Shown here: positions 41,566 through 49,367 of the stretch, in pieces | Layout: every line of letters starts with the position of its first letter | How positions within the stretch are numbered: position 1 is the stretch's first letter | NCBI RefSeq assembly: GCF_030929505.1 | Contig: NZ_JAVFVV010000027.1 | Location: 1 to 64,000, forward strand | Direction: 5' to 3' | DNA length: 64,000 nt | Source of the DNA: Mesorhizobium sp. LHD-90 | GTDB taxonomy: Bacteria; Pseudomonadota; Alphaproteobacteria; Rhizobiales; Rhizobiaceae | Notes under the pieces: model-generated | Told to the model about the DNA's origin: nothing | Database searches by the model: none | What the model saw: only the letters and a program-made list of their open reading frames with translations | Program-made: the position numbers and the translations under genes

Positions 41566-42363
41566 ATGCAGACCTTGCCGTCGCTCTTCATCTCGCATGG
41601 CGGGCCGGACATCGTCATTTCAGACACGCCAGCCCGCCACTATCTCGAAAACCTCTCGTTGATGCTGCCGAGGCCGAAGGCGATCGTCATTTCCTCGGCA
41701 CATTTCGAGACGGACGGGGTCGCGGTGGTGACCGATCCGGCGCCGGAAATGATCTACGATTTTCGTGGGTTTGCGCCCGAGCTTTACACGATGGTGTATC
41801 CGGCGCCGGGCGATCCCGACCTTGCCGAGCGTGTCTTCGGGCTTCTCGCCCAAGCCGATTTGTCGCCGCAGCGCGCACAAAAGCGCGGCTACGACCATGG
41901 GACCTGGACACCGCTGAAACTGGCCTATCCGCGGGCCGACATTCCCGTCGTGCAGGTGTCGATCGACCCGAAACGCGACGCTGCCTGGCACCATGCGGTC
42001 GGCCGGGCGCTGGCGCCACTGCGGGGTGAGGAGGTGCTGGTCATTGGCTCCGGCCACATCACCCACAATCTGCGCGCCTTCTTTTCGGTCATGCGCCAGG
42101 GCGCCGAGCCCGACCCGGCGCTGCCCGGCAAGGTGAAGGCGTTTACCGACTGGTTCGCGGATGAACTGTCGAAGGGCGACACCGAAGCGCTGCTAGACTG
42201 GGAGCGCCGCGCGCCGTTTCCGACCGACAACCACCCGACCGACGAGCATCTGATGCCGATCTTCTTCGCTTATGGCGCGGCGGGCGAGGGCGCGCGGGGC
42301 CGGCGGGTCCACGATTCCGTCAATCACGGTTTCTTCGCCAACGATTCCTACCTGTTCCAGTAA
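41566..42363 (+). CDS. LigB/DODA-type extradiol ring-opening dioxygenase
   Basis: 265 residues from the ATG at 41566 (GGGAGAACAGCAG upstream). Class III extradiol fold: metal-ligand His in FISHGGPDIVI, IVISSAHFET, then KRGYDHGTWTPLKLAYP and VIGSGHITHNLRAF. Similar to E. coli YgiD and plant DOPA 4,5-dioxygenase-like proteins; the physiological aromatic substrate in bacteria is usually unknown. No other aromatic-degradation genes nearby, so pathway cannot be assigned. Confidence 0.9.
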   Translation: MQTLPSLFISHGGPDIVISDTPARHYLENLSLMLPRPKAIVISSAHFETDGVAVVTDPAPEMIYDFRGFAPELYTMVYPAPGDPDLAERVFGLLAQADLSPQRAQKRGYDHGTWTPLKLAYPRADIPVVQVSIDPKRDAAWHHAVGRALAPLRGEEVLVIGSGHITHNLRAFFSVMRQGAEPDPALPGKVKAFTDWFADELSKGDTEALLDWERRAPFPTDNHPTDEHLMPIFFAYGAAGEGARGRRVHDSVNHGFFANDSYLFQ

Positions 42364-42419
42364 GCGCCGCTTTTCGCTAAGAGCCGTTTCGCAACAATGG
42401 CGGAACGGGTCTTTCGGCG

Positions 42420-42779
42420 ATGGAACGGATCATCAGCGCTTTCTGGAATTCGATGCGGGCGCTGCGACGGCTGACCTTGACCGAAAAGGCGTTCCAGCAG
42501 GAACTCGGCCTGCTGATCCTCGCCATACCCGTCGGCTGGTTCGTCTCGACCTCCTGGATGATCTACGCCCTTTTGATCGCCTCCATCCTGGTGCTGATCA
42601 TGGTCGAGGTGCTGAACACCGGCATCGAGGCGGCGTGCGACGCGTTTTCGCGCGAGTTCAACGTCGAGATCCAGCTCGCCAAGGATTGCGGCTCGCTGGC
42701 CGTGCTGATCGCCATCATCCTGGTGGTCGGCGTCTGGGGTTTTGCTCTGGCCGAGCGATTTGGCAGCCTGCTGGCCTGA
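42420..42779 (+). CDS. dgkA: Diacylglycerol kinase DgkA
   Basis: 119 residues, three membrane helices. Active-site motifs: TEKAFQQELGL near helix 1, EVLNTGIEAACDAFS (catalytic Glu and Asn) and QLAKDCGSLAVLIAI. Phosphorylates diacylglycerol left from membrane-derived oligosaccharide synthesis so that it re-enters phospholipid synthesis. Starts 56 bp after the dioxygenase and converges on the DedA gene across 52 bp. Confidence 0.95.
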   Translation: MERIISAFWNSMRALRRLTLTEKAFQQELGLLILAIPVGWFVSTSWMIYALLIASILVLIMVEVLNTGIEAACDAFSREFNVEIQLAKDCGSLAVLIAIILVVGVWGFALAERFGSLLA

Positions 42780-42831
42780 CTGTCGAATCCGTCACGGCGG
42801 AAAAGCCGCGCCGGTCTGACGCAAGACTATT

Positions 42832-43419
42832 TCAGGCGCGCTGTCTTGCCTGCCGGCGCAATATCCAGCGGGCGGCGAAATGGCCCAGCACCAACGCCGC
42901 GACGCCGATGCCGAGCGCGATCAGCAGGCGGTGGTGTTTGCGGATCGTCTCGCCGAGCAGCGTTTCGGCCCCGAGCCCGAAGAAATAGCCGAGGCCGCCG
43001 AACAGCGACGCCCACACCAGCGACGACAGCGCGTTGATGACGACGAACCGGCCAAACGGGATCTCCGAGAGTCCGGCGGCGACGCCGCCGAACAGCCGCA
43101 TGCCATAGATGAAGCGGTTGCAGAACACGAACAGGTTGGGGTGCCGCTGCAAAAATTCGTGAGCGTGGCTGAAACCGGGCTTGGCGCGCAGGCGCCGCAC
43201 GATACGGTGATCGGCGAAGCGACGGCCCATCAGGAAGAAAAACGTGTCGCCGCCGAAGGCGCCGAGGAACGTCGCCAAAAATGCCTGCCAAGGCACAAAA
43301 ACCGCCTGATGCGCGAAGAAGCCGCCGAGGATCGCCGCCGTCTCGCCCTCGGCCAGGCAGCCGATGAAGACCGCGATCAGGCCGTAGCGCTCGACAAGAA
43401 GATGAATGGTGTCGCTCAT
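42832..43419 (-). CDS. DedA-family membrane protein
   Basis: 195 residues from the ATG at 43419, which overlaps the DUF1003 stop (ATGA). Four or more membrane segments; family features are the FIGCLAEGETAAILGGF start with an acidic pair, LGAFGGDTFFFLMGRRF, and CNRFIYGMRLFGGVAAG in which the basic residue pair is conserved. DedA/VTT proteins act as lipid scramblase or transport proteins for undecaprenyl phosphate or phospholipids. A longer frame upstream is not supported. Confidence 0.9.
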   Translation of the reverse strand: MSDTIHLLVERYGLIAVFIGCLAEGETAAILGGFFAHQAVFVPWQAFLATFLGAFGGDTFFFLMGRRFADHRIVRRLRAKPGFSHAHEFLQRHPNLFVFCNRFIYGMRLFGGVAAGLSEIPFGRFVVINALSSLVWASLFGGLGYFFGLGAETLLGETIRKHHRLLIALGIGVAALVLGHFAARWILRRQARQRA

Positions 43420-43979
43420 GCGGGACGGCCCGCCTCGGGAAGGCGGCTCTCGATGCGCTCCAGCACGGCGCGCAACGTGCCGATCTCGTCGCGCATCGCC
43501 AAGATCTCCTGGTGCCTGATGTCGTCGAATTTTTCGTGCAGCGCCATGATCTCGATCTCGGCCTTCAAATTCACCTCGTAGTCGTGCGAGGCGTCGAGGC
43601 GGTCGCGCTCGGCCTGCCGGTTCTGCGACATCATGATGACCGGCGCCTGGATCGCCGCGATCATGGACAGCACGAGATTCAGGAAGATGAAAGGGTAGGG
43701 GTCGAAAGCCTCGCGGGCCAGGAGCAGCGTGTTGGCCACCGTCCAGATCGCCAGGAAGACGAGGAAGGAGATGATAAAACTCCAGGAACCGCCGACCCGC
43801 GCGATGGTGTCGGCGATGCGCTCGCCGGTCGACATCTTGTGCTCGTGGACGGCGTTGATGTCGCGCGATATCGTGCGGCGGTCGAGCGTGCTTTGCAGCA
43901 CGCCTCTTTCGCTTTCGCTCAGGCTCTCGGGCCTGCGGGTCAGCCAGCGTTTGGCGATGTCGGCAAGGGTTTTTGGCAT
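43416..43979 (-). CDS. DUF1003 membrane protein
   Basis: 187 residues. Cytoplasmic N terminus (DINAVHEHKMSTGERIAD), two membrane helices (about 66-84 and 97-118, SWSFIISFLVFLAIWTVAN and FIFLNLVLSMIAAIQAPVIM), then the diagnostic MMSQNRQAERDRLDASHDYEVNLKAE motif region, here shown as its first and last parts, and a coiled-coil tail. Function unknown. Coupled to DedA, so both may act on the envelope. Confidence 0.9.
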   Translation of the reverse strand: MPKTLADIAKRWLTRRPESLSESERGVLQSTLDRRTISRDINAVHEHKMSTGERIADTIARVGGSWSFIISFLVFLAIWTVANTLLLAREAFDPYPFIFLNLVLSMIAAIQAPVIMMSQNRQAERDRLDASHDYEVNLKAEIEIMALHEKFDDIRHQEILAMRDEIGTLRAVLERIESRLPEAGRPA

Positions 43980-44057
43980 GGGGCGCTCCGGCGGGCGGCT
44001 CGGTCTCGGTCACGCTGGCGCGGCCCACGCGCAAGCATCGTTCAGAGGAATAGCAGA

Positions 44058-44771
44058 ATGGCGGATTTCGCGGCAATTCGCGCGCGGGCTGCAGAACGCA
44101 AGGGCGGCGACGAAATCCTCGACAGGCTTCTCGGCGACGCACCCGACAATCGCGACGTGGCAAAGCTGTCGGACGACCGGCTGCTGTCGACGATTGCCGA
44201 ACGGGTCTTCGCCGCCGGTTTCGTCTGGCGGGTGATCGAACAGAAATGGCCGGGCTTCGAGGAAGCCTTCCTGAATTTCGAGCCGAAGCGGCTGTTGTTC
44301 CAGCCCGACGATTTCTGGCATGAGCTGGCGTCGGACAAACGCATCGTGCGCAATCCGCAGAAGATCAGGTCGGTGCGCGACAACGCCGCCTTCGTCGAGC
44401 GCGTGTCGCGCGAACATGGCGGCTTCGGCAAATTCCTCGCCGAATGGCCGGCGGACGACCAGGTAGGCCTTATGGCTTATCTCGGCAAGCACGGCAGCCG
44501 GCTCGGCGGCAACACCGGCCAGTATTTCCTGCGTTGGATCGGCTGGGATTCCTTCATCATTTCGACCGACATGGCCGCGGCCTTGCGCGACGCCGGCCTC
44601 GACATCGCCGAAAGCCCGACCTCCAAAAAAGATCTGCAGAAGGTCCAGGACCAGGTCAACGCCTGGGGGTCCGAGACCGGCCTGCCGCGAAAGCACATTT
44701 CGCGCATCCTTGCCATGTCGATCGGCGTCAACCACACGCCGCAGGAGATTCTCGAATATACCGGCGAGTGA
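44058..44771 (+). CDS. DNA-3-methyladenine glycosylase I-like protein lacking the zinc site
   Basis: 237 residues from the ATG at 44058 (AGAGGAATAGC upstream). It follows the Tag family outline: LSTIAERVFAAGFVWRVIEQ, PGFEEAFLNFEP, and RNPQKIRSVRDNAAFV. However the N-terminal Cys/His and C-terminal His/Cys zinc ligands of E. coli Tag are absent. Such zinc-less Tag-like proteins are common in proteobacteria; glycosylase activity is assumed, not shown. Not part of an evident operon. Confidence 0.82.
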   Translation: MADFAAIRARAAERKGGDEILDRLLGDAPDNRDVAKLSDDRLLSTIAERVFAAGFVWRVIEQKWPGFEEAFLNFEPKRLLFQPDDFWHELASDKRIVRNPQKIRSVRDNAAFVERVSREHGGFGKFLAEWPADDQVGLMAYLGKHGSRLGGNTGQYFLRWIGWDSFIISTDMAAALRDAGLDIAESPTSKKDLQKVQDQVNAWGSETGLPRKHISRILAMSIGVNHTPQEILEYTGE

Positions 44772-44873
44772 GCCGGTCATTCGTCCTCTCCGGATCGTGG
44801 ACCGTTGTTGCAGACGCGCCAGGGCAGCGCTGTCGTTCCCAAAAGCGGCTGTCCCAATGCGCGCTTGCCATTG

Positions 44874-44893
44874 AGATAAGTATCTGCTTATCT
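44874..44893 (+). promoter_or_regulatory. Palindromic operator overlapping the arsR-type leader
   Basis: Perfect AGATAAG/CTTATCT inverted repeat with a 6-base centre (TATCTG), ending 6 bp before the ATG of the ArsR-type gene at 44900. Position and symmetry fit an autoregulatory site; binding would block the promoter or ribosome site of the two-gene operon. Confidence 0.65.
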
Positions 44894-44899
44894 GTTGTC

Positions 44900-45214
44900 A
44901 TGAACGAGACGGAGGTGTTTCGCGCGCTTTCCGACCCCACCCGCCGCGCCGTGCTGGAGCGGCTGGCGGCGGGCGAGAAGAACGCCACCGAATTGCGCGA
45001 GGGGTTCGGCGTTTCGCAGCCGGCGATCTCGCAGCATCTGGCGGTGCTGCGCGGCGCCGGCCTGATCCGCGAAAGGCGTGTCGGGCGGCATGTCAACTAC
45101 AGCGTCGAGCCTAACGGGCTTGAGCCGCTGCTCGCCTGGATCGGGCGCTACCGAGCCTTCTGGCCGGCGCGCGTCGAGCGGCTGCAGGATCTGCTCAAGG
45201 AGATGGACCAATGA
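44900..45214 (+). CDS. ArsR/SmtB-family transcriptional regulator
   Basis: 104 residues. Winged-helix core: VFRALSDPTRRAVLERLAAGEKNATEL then the recognition helix SQPAISQHLAVLRGAGLI and wing ERRVGRHVNYSV. No Cys residues, so not a thiol-metal sensor of the ArsR/SmtB alpha-3 type; this subgroup is normally paired with SRPBCC (AHSA1) proteins, as here (4-bp overlap with the next gene). A perfect palindrome lies just before the start, pointing to autorepression. Signal unknown. Confidence 0.93.
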   Translation: MNETEVFRALSDPTRRAVLERLAAGEKNATELREGFGVSQPAISQHLAVLRGAGLIRERRVGRHVNYSVEPNGLEPLLAWIGRYRAFWPARVERLQDLLKEMDQ

Positions 45215-45591
45215 GCATCGAAACGAGTGTCGGCGGGGGTGGCGAGGTCGTCGTCGAATGCGGGCTGGAGGCGCCGGCCGAGCGGGTGTGGCGGGCGCTG
45301 TCGGTGCCGGAACTCGCCGCCGACTGGCTAGGTGCAAAGCCCGCCTTGGGCGAGGGCGGCGGCTCTGACGATACTGCGGCGAATCGTTTCGAGATCGTCG
45401 AGGCACAACCGTTTTCGCGGCTGACCTATCGCTGGCGCGACGGCTCGCCGGAGGCGCCGGGCGAGAGTTTCGTCACCGTCGAGATCGCGCCGCGCGGACC
45501 GCAAAACACCTGGTTCCGGCTGACGCACCGGCCGCCTGCAGTGCGGCCTGCCGCGGCCAACGGCAACACGCCGATGGCGCTCGCCGCCTAG
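45211..45591 (+). CDS. SRPBCC (AHSA1-like) domain protein
   Basis: 126 residues. START-like ligand-binding fold: [26 protein letters not shown], then [16 protein letters not shown] and [21 protein letters not shown]. Shorter than usual members (140-150 residues): the long C-terminal helix that closes the cavity is missing, replaced by an Ala/Pro-rich tail ([15 protein letters not shown]). Translationally coupled to the ArsR-type regulator. Ligand unknown; cytoplasmic. Confidence 0.85.
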   Translation: MSIETSVGGGGEVVVECGLEAPAERVWRALSVPELAADWLGAKPALGEGGGSDDTAANRFEIVEAQPFSRLTYRWRDGSPEAPGESFVTVEIAPRGPQNTWFRLTHRPPAVRPAAANGNTPMALAA

Positions 45592-45629
45592 CAACCACCA
45601 TCGCAAAACACCGAACGGAGGATCGCGCC

Positions 45630-46238
45630 ATGAGCGCCACGATGCAGCTCGTCCCAATGGTCGTCGAACAGTCACCGCGCGGCGAACGGTCGTTCGACAT
45701 CTTTTCGCGCCTGCTGCGCGAGCGGATCGTTTTCCTGAACGGCATGGTGGACGACAGTTCCGCCGCGCTGATCTGCGCTCAGCTTCTGTTCCTCGAGGCC
45801 GAGGATCCGAAAAAAGAAATCGCCTTCTACATCAACTCGCCGGGCGGCGTGGTCACCAGCGGTTTCGCTATCTACGACACGATGCAGTTCATCAAATGCC
45901 CGGTGGCGACGCTGTGCATGGGCACGGCGCGCTCGATGGGTTCGTTCCTGCTGATGGCCGGCGAACCCGGCCGCCGCGTGGCGCTGCCCAATGCCAGCGT
46001 TGTGGTGCACCAGCCGCTCGGCGGTTTTCAGGGCCAGGCTTCGGACATCGAGCGCCATGCAGCCGACATCGTCAAGGTGAAGCGCCACATGACCGCGCTC
46101 TATGCCAAACATTGCGGCCGAACCATCGAGGACGTGGAACGCACACTCGACCGCGATTTCTTCATGACGGCAGAAGAGGCGCGCGACTGGGGGATCGTCG
46201 ACCATGTCAACGGCGACAGGCAGAATGAGGCGGGATAA
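45630..46238 (+). CDS. ClpP-family serine protease, additional paralogue
   Basis: 202 residues. Catalytic triad by alignment: Ser102 in [11 protein letters not shown], His127 in VVVHQPLGG, Asp176 in [11 protein letters not shown]. Gly-rich oxyanion strand [15 protein letters not shown] is intact. The sequence around the Ser (GTARSMGS) differs from the usual GQAASMGA. There is no clpX or lon beside it, whereas the main clpP-clpX-lon locus should be elsewhere, so this is probably a second ClpP. RBS ACGGAGGA. ClpA/ClpS are encoded at 58 kb on the same strand, but a link is not shown. Confidence 0.9.
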   Translation: MSATMQLVPMVVEQSPRGERSFDIFSRLLRERIVFLNGMVDDSSAALICAQLLFLEAEDPKKEIAFYINSPGGVVTSGFAIYDTMQFIKCPVATLCMGTARSMGSFLLMAGEPGRRVALPNASVVVHQPLGGFQGQASDIERHAADIVKVKRHMTALYAKHCGRTIEDVERTLDRDFFMTAEEARDWGIVDHVNGDRQNEAG

Positions 46239-46292
46239 CCACGCGCCAAGCTCACGAAGCCGAGGCGGCTGGGTGATTGCCCTTGCGGGAAA

Positions 46293-46312
46293 GGAGCCCC
46301 TTTCGGGGCCCC
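46293..46312 (-). terminator. Probable terminator after the RTX gene
   Basis: On the minus strand, an 8-bp GC stem with one G-U pair (46305-46312 with 46293-46300) and GAAA tetraloop, followed by only three T. It lies 50 bp past the RTX stop. Confidence 0.5.
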
Positions 46313-46361
46313 CTAGTTCTTGCGTCGAACGGATTCGCGTTCAATCGACATCGCCTGACGG

Positions 46362-48164
46362 CTATGTCACCACGAAATCCACATTGGTCATCGCAAGGCC
46401 AGTGGGAAGCGTGGCGAACTGGGTCTGCCCCACGCCGAATATGCCGTCCGGATCGTAGAACAGCGCTCCATTCACCGAATTGTAGATGATCCGATCGGTG
46501 GCATCCAGGGCGAAGGCGCCGATGCGGAACGCCGCGGCCGGAAGGACGCCCGCTGCGAGGGCAGTGAAGATCGCATTCTCCAGTTGGATCGTGTCGGTCG
46601 CCGGCAGGAAGTCCGTGAGGGTGTCGACGTTGCCCGCTCCCAGAGCCGTGTCGAACCGCACCGTGTCGAAGCCGGCCCCGGTCGAGATCGTATCGTTTCC
46701 GGCGCCACCGCTAAGGAAGTCATTGCCGTCGCCGCCGAACAGGCTGTCGTTGCCGCCGAGGCCGAAGAGCCTGTCGCTGCCGGCCAGCCCGTTCAGCGTG
46801 TTGTTCAACGCATTGCCGACGATGACATTGCCGAGGGCGTTGCCGATGCCGATCGTCGCGCCGCCGGTCAGGGTGAGGTTTTCGACCTGGAGGCGATCCG
46901 GATCGCTCAGGCTCAGGTTAATGGAACTCTGAACCGTGTCGATGCCGCCGCCGACGAGTTCGGTGAGTTCGTCGCCGAAGTTATCGAACACATAGGTGTC
47001 GTTGCCGGCGCCGCCGTTCATCTTGTCGCCGCCGATCCCGCCATTGAGGAAGTCGTTGCCGTCGGCGCCGAACAAATTGTCGTTGCCGCCCAGGCCGAAG
47101 AGGCTGTCGTTGCCGGCCAGCCCGTTCAGCGTGTTGTTCAGAGCGTTGCCGACGATGACATTGTTCAGAGCGTTGCCGACGCCGATGGTCGCGCCGCCGG
47201 TCAGGGTAAGGTTCTCGACCTGGAGGCGATCCGGGTCGCTCAGGCTCAGGTTGATGGAACTCTGAACCGTGTCGATGCCGCCGCCGACGAGTTCGGTGAG
47301 TTCGTCGCCGACATTGTCGAACACATAGGTGTCGTTGCCGGCGCCGCCGTTCATCTTGTCGCCGCCGACCCCGCCGTTGAGCAGGTCGTTGCCGTCGCCG
47401 CCGAACAGGTTGTCGTTGCCGCCCAGGCCGAAGAGGCTGTCGTTGCCTGCCAGCCCGTTCAGCGTGTTGTTCAACGCATTGCCGATGATGACATTGTTGA
47501 GGGCGTTGCCGATGCCGATGATCGCGGCGCCGGTCAGGGTCAAGTTTTCGACCTGGAGGCGATCCGGGTCGCTCAGGGTCAGGTTGATGGAACTCTGAAC
47601 GGTGTCGGTGCCGCCGCCGATGAGTTCGGTGAGTTCGTCGCCGACATTGTCGAAGACGTAGGTGTCGTTGCCGGCGCCGCCGTTCATCTTGTCGCCGCCG
47701 GTCCCGCCGTTGAGCAGGTCGTTGCCGTCGCCGCCGAACAGGCTGTCGTTGCCGCCCAGGCCGAACAGGCTGTCGTTGCCGGCGAGCCCGCTCAGCGTGT
47801 TGTTCAACGCATTGCCGACGATGACATTGTTGAGGGCGTTGCCGATGCCGATGATCGCGGCGCCGGTCAGCGTGAGGTTCTCCACGTCGAAGCGGCCATC
47901 GGCGTTCAGGCTGAAGCTGATGGAACTTTCAACGCGGTCGATACCCTCGTTCTTGTTCTCCGCGACCCTGTCGCCGACATTGTCGACGATATAGACGTCG
48001 TTGCCGAGTCCGCCGACCATGACGTCGGCGCCGAGCCCACCATCGAGGGTGTCTGCGCCATCCAGAGCGACGATGATGTCGTCGCCTCCAAAGCCACTAA
48101 TAGTGTCGGCCAAATTGGTGCCGAAGAGAATGTTGGCGAAATTGTCGCCATTGACAATAGCCAT
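46362..48164 (-). CDS. RTX calcium-binding repeat protein, probable type I secretion substrate
   Basis: 600 residues, no signal peptide. N-terminal MAIVNGDNFANILFGTN starts directly with hemolysin-type nonapeptides (GGXGXDXUX), e.g. GFGGDDIIV, GGLGADVMV, GGAGNDTYVF, GGNDSLFGGDGNDLLNGG. Four long units of 111 residues follow, each ending in DNVGDELTELxGGGxDTVQSS and VENLTLTGxA. The C terminus (about 500-600, DTLTDFLPATDTIQLENAIF, FFYDPDG-like LFYDPDGIFGVG, ending FVVT) looks like the M10-C/serralysin secretion region. Such proteins are exported by type I systems and fold on binding Ca2+ outside. No enzymatic domain and no hlyB/D-like genes nearby. Confidence 0.93.
   Translation of the reverse strand: MAIVNGDNFANILFGTNLADTISGFGGDDIIVALDGADTLDGGLGADVMVGGLGNDVYIVDNVGDRVAENKNEGIDRVESSISFSLNADGRFDVENLTLTGAAIIGIGNALNNVIVGNALNNTLSGLAGNDSLFGLGGNDSLFGGDGNDLLNGGTGGDKMNGGAGNDTYVFDNVGDELTELIGGGTDTVQSSINLTLSDPDRLQVENLTLTGAAIIGIGNALNNVIIGNALNNTLNGLAGNDSLFGLGGNDNLFGGDGNDLLNGGVGGDKMNGGAGNDTYVFDNVGDELTELVGGGIDTVQSSINLSLSDPDRLQVENLTLTGGATIGVGNALNNVIVGNALNNTLNGLAGNDSLFGLGGNDNLFGADGNDFLNGGIGGDKMNGGAGNDTYVFDNFGDELTELVGGGIDTVQSSINLSLSDPDRLQVENLTLTGGATIGIGNALGNVIVGNALNNTLNGLAGSDRLFGLGGNDSLFGGDGNDFLSGGAGNDTISTGAGFDTVRFDTALGAGNVDTLTDFLPATDTIQLENAIFTALAAGVLPAAAFRIGAFALDATDRIIYNSVNGALFYDPDGIFGVGQTQFATLPTGLAMTNVDFVVT
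46663..47994 (-). repeat. Four 333-bp tandem units in the RTX gene
   Basis: Units at 46663-46995, 46996-47328, 47329-47661 and 47662-47994 share long near-identical stretches (for example around CGACCTGGAGGCGATCCG, spaced 333 bp). The two central units differ by few bases; the outer ones are more diverged. 333 bp equals 111 codons, so unit gain or loss keeps the frame. Confidence 0.9.
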
Positions 48165-48665
48165 AAAAACCTCCTTGGGCTGGCGCAGCGCATCAGCGAG
48201 GCTCGGCCAAACGGAATCGTTGCCGCGGCGGGGGTTCTGCCCACTGTCGCTGCTCTGCGTTTGAATATGGCGACCGGTTTTCGACCGGTTCTGAGGGCCA
48301 CAAAGGCCACCGTCAGGGGAAATCCCGCATGAAGACGCGCGTTCCCCTCAGGCAACGCCTGAAAATCGCTTGCCCGATTGAATAGTACCACAAATAACGT
48401 ATTGCGAGAAGTCTTATCGGACTATTTCGCTCCTTGATATATACAACTTGTGGTTTGCGTCGTGATGCTTGTCGCTCAAGGTTATATCATCGATGTCTTG
48501 GCGTTGATCTGGACAATCGAAAATTTAAGTTGACAGTAGTATACAGGAATATCCGGCGGCAAGCCGCTGACGAACACTGATTGCCGGTGCTCCGCCATCC
48601 GTCAGACCATAGCAAGCTGTGCCCGCCTTCCGCGCGCGGTCGCGCGTCCGCGAGGGCGCGTACGG
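48165..48665. other. 501-bp intergenic region upstream of the RTX gene
   Basis: No gene called. The part 48380-48545 is strongly AT-rich relative to the window and must contain the RTX promoter and leader; I could not fix a confident -35/-10 pair. Divergence from the acetyltransferase is not the case here, since both flanking genes are on the minus strand. The RTX ribosome site is AAGGAGGTTTTT before the ATG at 48164, a very strong match. Confidence 0.5.
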
Positions 48666-49067
48666 TCACCGATCGAGCCGCATCTCGTTGCCGCCGGTCA
48701 CCGGCCGGAAGCCGAAACGCGCGTAGAGGTCGTGCGCGTCGGAGGTGTTGAGCATCCAGGCCGACACCGAGCGCAGGTCCGGATGGTCGAGCAACGCCTG
48801 AACCAGAGCCTTGCCGATGCCCTTGCCGCGATGGTCCGGCCAGACGATCACGTCGGAGATGCGCGCGAACACCGCGCGGTCGCCCGACGCGCGGGCGAAA
48901 CCGGCTTGCCGGCCGTCGATCAGCGCTATGGCGCAGACGGAGTTTTCGAAGGCGCGGCGGTTGATCTCGTCGGTGCGCTGGCGGCCCCAGTAGGTGGCCT
49001 TCAGCAGCTCCGAGGTCGCCTGGAAGTCGAGCCGCGCCATATCGAAGCTGATCTCAAAACCAGTCAT
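48666..49067 (-). CDS. GNAT-family N-acetyltransferase
   Basis: 133 residues from the ATG at 49067; the upstream extension in the same frame has no support. Acetyl-CoA site in ISDVIVWPDHRGKGIGKALV (Q/RxxGxG/A type, here RGKGIGKA), then a C-terminal strand-helix AWMLNTSDAHDLYARFGFRP. N-terminal SELLKATYWGRQRTDEINRR is common in a rhizobial GNAT subgroup. Acceptor unknown. Confidence 0.9.
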   Translation of the reverse strand: MTGFEISFDMARLDFQATSELLKATYWGRQRTDEINRRAFENSVCAIALIDGRQAGFARASGDRAVFARISDVIVWPDHRGKGIGKALVQALLDHPDLRSVSAWMLNTSDAHDLYARFGFRPVTGGNEMRLDR

Positions 49068-49138
49068 GACGGTCCATGCGATGATTTCCGGGCGGCATCG
49101 TGATAGGTTTCCCGCCAAGCCACAACGGATGGGCATCC

Positions 49139-49357
49139 ATGCGCAAGGACAGTTTTGAGCGCTTCTACTACGAGAAAATCGGGCTCGGCGAAGGATGCGG
49201 TTGTGCCGAGCATGTCACCCGCATCCGCGACCTCGACGCCCTTGGCGAGAGGCTGGCGTCGGGCCGCGTCAGGCCGGGCGCGCTGGCCGTTGCGATCGGC
49301 TGGCTCCGCAAGGGAGTCGGGCGGATATTCGAACGCGGGACCCAAGCGCGGCCGTGA
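49139..49357 (+). CDS. Small hypothetical protein
   Basis: 72 residues from the ATG at 49139. Charged, no signal or membrane helix: starts MRKDSFERFYYEKIGLGEG, with a CGCAEH string (two Cys and His) and a helical LDALGERLASGRV. The 10-bp gap to the convergent nadE stop and good third-position GC suggest a real gene. No family recognised. Confidence 0.55.
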   Translation: MRKDSFERFYYEKIGLGEGCGCAEHVTRIRDLDALGERLASGRVRPGALAVAIGWLRKGVGRIFERGTQARP

Positions 49358-49367
49358 CGACAAGCGA

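Noticed and set aside
46663-47994. Regular spaced repeats considered as a CRISPR array
   Set aside because: The period is 333 bp and lies in an open coding frame; there are no short direct repeats with unique spacers and no cas genes.
46584-48332. A 582-codon plus-strand frame over the RTX gene
   Set aside because: The repeats belong to the RTX units read backwards; the minus strand gives a classical RTX protein with a strong ribosome site.
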